Assembly: GCA_964387025.1 (NCBI GenBank)
Contig: CAYLUZ010000007.1
Coordinates: forward strand, 199,579-263,578
Source of the DNA: PNON01 sp964387025
Lineage (GTDB): Bacteria; Chloroflexota; Anaerolineae; Anaerolineales; Anaerolineaceae
Reading direction: 5' to 3'
DNA: 64,000 nt
Part shown: piece after piece, positions 61,352 to 64,000 of the stretch
How positions within the stretch are numbered: position 1 is the first letter of the stretch
Layout: each line of letters starts with the position of its first letter
The notes under the pieces: generated by a model
Seen by the model: only the letters and a program-made list of their open reading frames with translations
What the model was told of the DNA's origin: nothing
Databases searched by the model: none
Made by a program: the position numbers and the translations under genes

Positions 61352-62386
61352 TTATCGACTGACACGACCTGAGCCATCACCTTTCATTAATTTTTCTACT
61401 TCAGCCACTGATACTAAATTAAAATCGCCAAAAATGGTGTGCTTTAATGCAGAAGCAGCAACGGCAAAGTCTAATGTTCTTTGCGGATCACCCGGAAGAT
61501 TTATAAGACCATAAATCAATCCGGCCATAAAGCTATCTCCACTTCCGACCCGATCAACGATATGGGTAATATCGTAAACAGGACCAGTATAAGTATTTCC
61601 TTTGTGCCATAAGATGGCGCTCCAGGTATTATGGGATGCTGACAGGGAGCTTCGTAAGGTTATCGCTATAGTTTTGAGTTTGCTGAACTTCTTGGATAGT
61701 GATTCACAAACGAACTTAAAGTTTTCTGCACAAACATTTCCTTGGGTAATATCGGTTTTGGGTGCTGTTATGCCAAAGACTTTTTCTGCGTCTTCTTCAT
61801 TTCCTATTGCAATATCACTATAGGAAACCAATTCTTCCATGACTTCTGAGGCAGATTTTCCCCATTTCCAAAGTTTCGCCCTGAAGTTCAGATCGCAAGA
61901 AACTGTGATCCCCATTTCATTTGCTGTTTTAACTGCATCGAGACAAACCTGTGCAGCCCCGGCAGAGACTGCTGGAGTAATTCCTGTCCAGTGAAACCAA
62001 GATGCGTCCTTAAATATTTCTTTCCAGTCAAACATATTCGGTGATATGGTTGCAAATGCGGAATCTGCCCGATCGTAAATTACCTGGCTGCCACGCATCA
62101 CTGCCCCATTCTCAAGAAAATATATCCCTAAACGATTTCCCCCGCGCAGAACATGTCGTGTACCCACACCATATTGTCTTAAATATTGCAGGCAAGATTC
62201 TCCAATACCGTTTGAAGGCAGGCGGGTGACATGTTCTGTTTCCAAACCATAATTTGCCAGCGAAACAGCAACATTCGACTCACCTCCCCCAAATGTTACA
62301 TCGAACGATCTGGCCTGACCAAACCTTAATTGGTTGGGCGGAGATAATCGAAGCATGATTTCCCCGAGGGTAAATATCTTTTTCAT
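61352..62386 (-). CDS. kdgK: PfkB-family sugar kinase, 2-keto-3-deoxygluconate kinase-like
   Basis: This 344-residue kinase has the N-terminal PfkB region GEIMLRLSPPNQLRF and TFGGGESNVAVSLANYG (residues 8-47), and the C-terminal signature DRVGSGDSFMAGLIYGL near residue 282 with the catalytic Asp. ASWFHWTGITPAVS near residue 128 and DLNFRAKLWKWG near 166 are features I associate with KDG kinases. The next gene in the operon is a KDPG-type aldolase, which supports that assignment. Phosphorylation of another 2-keto-3-deoxy acid is possible. Confidence 0.87.
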   Translation of the reverse strand: MKKIFTLGEIMLRLSPPNQLRFGQARSFDVTFGGGESNVAVSLANYGLETEHVTRLPSNGIGESCLQYLRQYGVGTRHVLRGGNRLGIYFLENGAVMRGSQVIYDRADSAFATISPNMFDWKEIFKDASWFHWTGITPAVSAGAAQVCLDAVKTANEMGITVSCDLNFRAKLWKWGKSASEVMEELVSYSDIAIGNEEDAEKVFGITAPKTDITQGNVCAENFKFVCESLSKKFSKLKTIAITLRSSLSASHNTWSAILWHKGNTYTGPVYDITHIVDRVGSGDSFMAGLIYGLINLPGDPQRTLDFAVAASALKHTIFGDFNLVSVAEVEKLMKGDGSGRVSR

Positions 62387-62394
62387 TTTTTCCT

Positions 62395-63174
62395 CTATAA
62401 ACGGTGAATGTGAAATCCACCATCAACATCAATGACTTGCCCGGTAGAAAAGGGGAAGTAGTCTTCTGCGATGGCAACGATGGCTTTACCGATATCTTCA
62501 GGTTGACCCCAACGCTTGATAGGAGTGATCCCATCAGCGATCAATTTATCATATTTATCTTTTACAATTTCAGTCAACGGTGTTTTAATAATTCCTGGAC
62601 GAATTTCGTAAACATTGATTCCTTCATTTGCCAGCCGATCAGCAAATAGTAATGTATTCATTGCCACTGCTGCCTTAGAAATGCAATATTCTGCCCTGGA
62701 AGTACTGCTTGTGTAAGCACTTATGGAACCAATGTTTACAATCTTTCCCAATTCAATTGATTTATTCGCAATTAGTTCAATCATTATTTTGGCAACCAAT
62801 TGGGTCAAGAAATATGGACCGATCGTGTTTACTGCCAAAACTTCATTCATACTTTCTTCACTAATATCAAGCATGTCCATCCGAACGCGTGGTCCGATCC
62901 CGGCATTGTTAACCAAAAGGTCAATTTGCCCATATTGTTGAATTGTTTCATCCACAATTTTTTTTCGCCCTGCAGCTTCGGTGATATTTGCCATTACAAC
63001 AATACCTTCAGAGCCTTCATTTTTAATCATGCTTAAGGTTTCTGCAGGAGGATCAGGATTCCCGATGTCATTAATCACAATTTTCCATTCGGCCTGGGCT
63101 AATTGGATGGCTATACCACGACCGATTCCCCTACCTGCTCCAGTAATTATTGCAACTTTCGTTTTCTTATCCAT
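62395..63174 (-). CDS. SDR family oxidoreductase (FabG/KduD-like)
   Basis: This 259-residue short-chain dehydrogenase begins at ATG 63174, with GAGGAA just ahead; the longer frame upstream lacks a ribosome site. The cofactor loop is TGAGRGIGRG at residues 11-20, NNAG is near 90, the catalytic Ser lies in NIGSISAYTSSTSRAEYC, and Tyr and Lys are in EYCISKAA. It ends with GQVIDVDGGFHIHRL. Its place before kdgK suggests a keto-deoxy sugar acid or uronate-derived substrate. It is eight bases from the kinase gene and 29 bases from the permease gene. Confidence 0.87.
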   Translation of the reverse strand: MDKKTKVAIITGAGRGIGRGIAIQLAQAEWKIVINDIGNPDPPAETLSMIKNEGSEGIVVMANITEAAGRKKIVDETIQQYGQIDLLVNNAGIGPRVRMDMLDISEESMNEVLAVNTIGPYFLTQLVAKIMIELIANKSIELGKIVNIGSISAYTSSTSRAEYCISKAAVAMNTLLFADRLANEGINVYEIRPGIIKTPLTEIVKDKYDKLIADGITPIKRWGQPEDIGKAIVAIAEDYFPFSTGQVIDVDGGFHIHRL

Positions 63175-63203
63175 AATTCCTCGTCGTACATCCCAAAAAT
63201 AAA

Positions 63204-64000
63204 TTAGTCCCAATCAAGAAATGTAGGTAACGTTCCCTTATTTCGAAGAGATCCAACTATTCCATCCGGGAAAAACAATAAAACAAAAATGAGGATTAAA
63301 CCAGTAACTACAATATTTAGCTCTGTTGCACCAAGTTTTGAGACAACAAATTCATTAACAGCCAACATAATTGCAGCACCGATAACCGGTCCGCTTACAG
63401 TACCTTTTCCGCCAAGAATAGTATTCAGTACGATACCTGTACCAATAGCCACAGTCAAGAAGATGGATGGCCGCAGGTAAGTTAGTGAATAACCATAAAT
63501 TGCACCTGACATTCCAATGAAAAGTCCGCTCAATCCAAATGCCAGAATCTTATAAAACCTTGTTGGAATTCCTGCTACTTCTGCCTTTGTTTCATCTTGC
63601 GAAATTGCCCGTAACCCAAGTCCGAATTTTGAGTGCTTTATGTAATATGTCATCAGAATACACAATATCATTATTGCAAGCATGTAATAGTAAAAAGGTA
63701 TTTTTGCAATTGCCCCTTCTAGAGGAATCATTGGCATGGGTAGACCATTCGTCCCCCCAGTGAGCTCCCAATTATCGAGGGTTTCTGCGACAAGTAAAAC
63801 CAAAGCAATAGTTGAAATAATAAATGTACTTCCGCGCGTTCTGAGAGCAATTAACCCAAATAGCAGACCACCGGCCATTGCGAGCAATCCTGCAATAGGA
63901 GCCGTAATAAATGGTGAGACCCTCCAGAAAACGAACACCATCCCAGATATATATGCACCTAAAGCAGTAAATACGTTATGCCCAAGTGAAATATATCCAG
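63204..64000 (-). CDS. Branched-chain amino acid-type ABC transporter permease (LivM type), 5' end outside window
   Basis: This is the C-terminal part (about 264 residues) of a LivM-type permease. The frame is open to the window edge and includes GYISLGHNVFTALGAYI, the conserved segment before the third helix. Further on come LRTRGSTFIISTIALV, HSKFGLGLRAISQDETKAEVAGIPTRFYK with the EAA-like loop, and NTILGGKGTVSGPVIGA. About seven helices are visible. The ATPase and binding-protein genes probably lie beyond the edge. Such systems also carry aromatic or sugar acids, so the substrate may be the acid broken down by the following enzymes. Confidence 0.9.
   Translation of the reverse strand, partial: GYISLGHNVFTALGAYISGMVFVFWRVSPFITAPIAGLLAMAGGLLFGLIALRTRGSTFIISTIALVLLVAETLDNWELTGGTNGLPMPMIPLEGAIAKIPFYYYMLAIMILCILMTYYIKHSKFGLGLRAISQDETKAEVAGIPTRFYKILAFGLSGLFIGMSGAIYGYSLTYLRPSIFLTVAIGTGIVLNTILGGKGTVSGPVIGAAIMLAVNEFVVSKLGATELNIVVTGLILIFVLLFFPDGIVGSLRNKGTLPTFLDWD

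Noticed and set aside
1..64000. Possible tRNA or rRNA genes, CRISPR arrays or complete insertion sequences
   Set aside because: No cloverleaf-like sequence, regular spaced repeat or intact transposase was recognised on either strand by eye.

Overview
The window looks like a chromosomal segment from an anaerobic or facultative bacterium, probably a Chloroflexota member of the Anaerolineae type. This is an inference from style, not from a marker gene. Pointers are lipoproteins whose lipobox cysteine is followed by long Ala/Pro-rich linkers, a Thr/Pro-rich LysM protein, a DUF4012 protein and a DUF2723 protein beside the exopolysaccharide genes, and many ribose-type sugar ABC systems. I recognised no rRNA, tRNA, CRISPR array or intact insertion sequence.

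1-5328 (+): a RiPP-type peptide cluster. It holds the 3' part of an HprK-like kinase, a Cys-rich 70-residue precursor peptide with its own promoter and terminator, a radical SAM/SPASM enzyme, an ABC exporter and a nucleotidyltransferase-fold protein. The kinase and nucleotidyltransferase are partners I associate with lasso-peptide tailoring; here they sit beside a radical SAM enzyme.

5329-29002 (+): an exopolysaccharide locus. It runs from a Wzz/BY-kinase through UDP-sugar dehydrogenase, epimerase, acetyltransferase, Wzx flippase, five GT4 glycosyltransferases, a Wzy/WaaL-like membrane protein, a WecG-type GT26 and the initiating phosphoglycosyltransferase. Accessory genes follow: VanZ-like, LysM, low-Mr tyrosine phosphatase, DUF4012, a LuxR-type regulator, an RCC1-repeat protein and a DUF2723 membrane protein. 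The centre (about 9.9-18.2 kb) is much more AT-rich than its ends and looks like an exchanged cassette.

29003-33695 (+): a SorC-family regulator with a clear promoter and operator, followed by E1alpha, E1beta and E2 of a 2-oxo-acid or acetoin dehydrogenase complex. No E3 gene is present.

33715-46763 (-): one long sugar operon read leftwards. It begins with a GntR/UTRA regulator and encodes an SDR, a ribulose-phosphate 4-epimerase-like class II aldolase, a ribulose-phosphate 3-epimerase-like protein, two tandem PIG-L deacetylases, a ribose-type ABC transporter, an aldo/keto reductase, a second binding protein without signal peptide, and an FGGY kinase. The enzymes fit conversion of a pentulose to D-xylulose 5-phosphate. 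Divergently, 46987-48867 (+) encodes a DegT-type aminotransferase and a VOC protein.

48984-64000 (-): a second ribose-type ABC transporter with a Gfo/Idh/MocA oxidoreductase, and upstream of it a catabolic run (alcohol dehydrogenase, FAH-family hydrolase, crotonase, CoA-transferase, OYE-family oxidoreductase, KDPG-type aldolase, KDG-type kinase, SDR, LivM permease running off the edge). The same 13-base operator core occurs at the GntR/aminotransferase divergent promoter and upstream of the second transporter, which ties the two sugar regions into one probable regulon.
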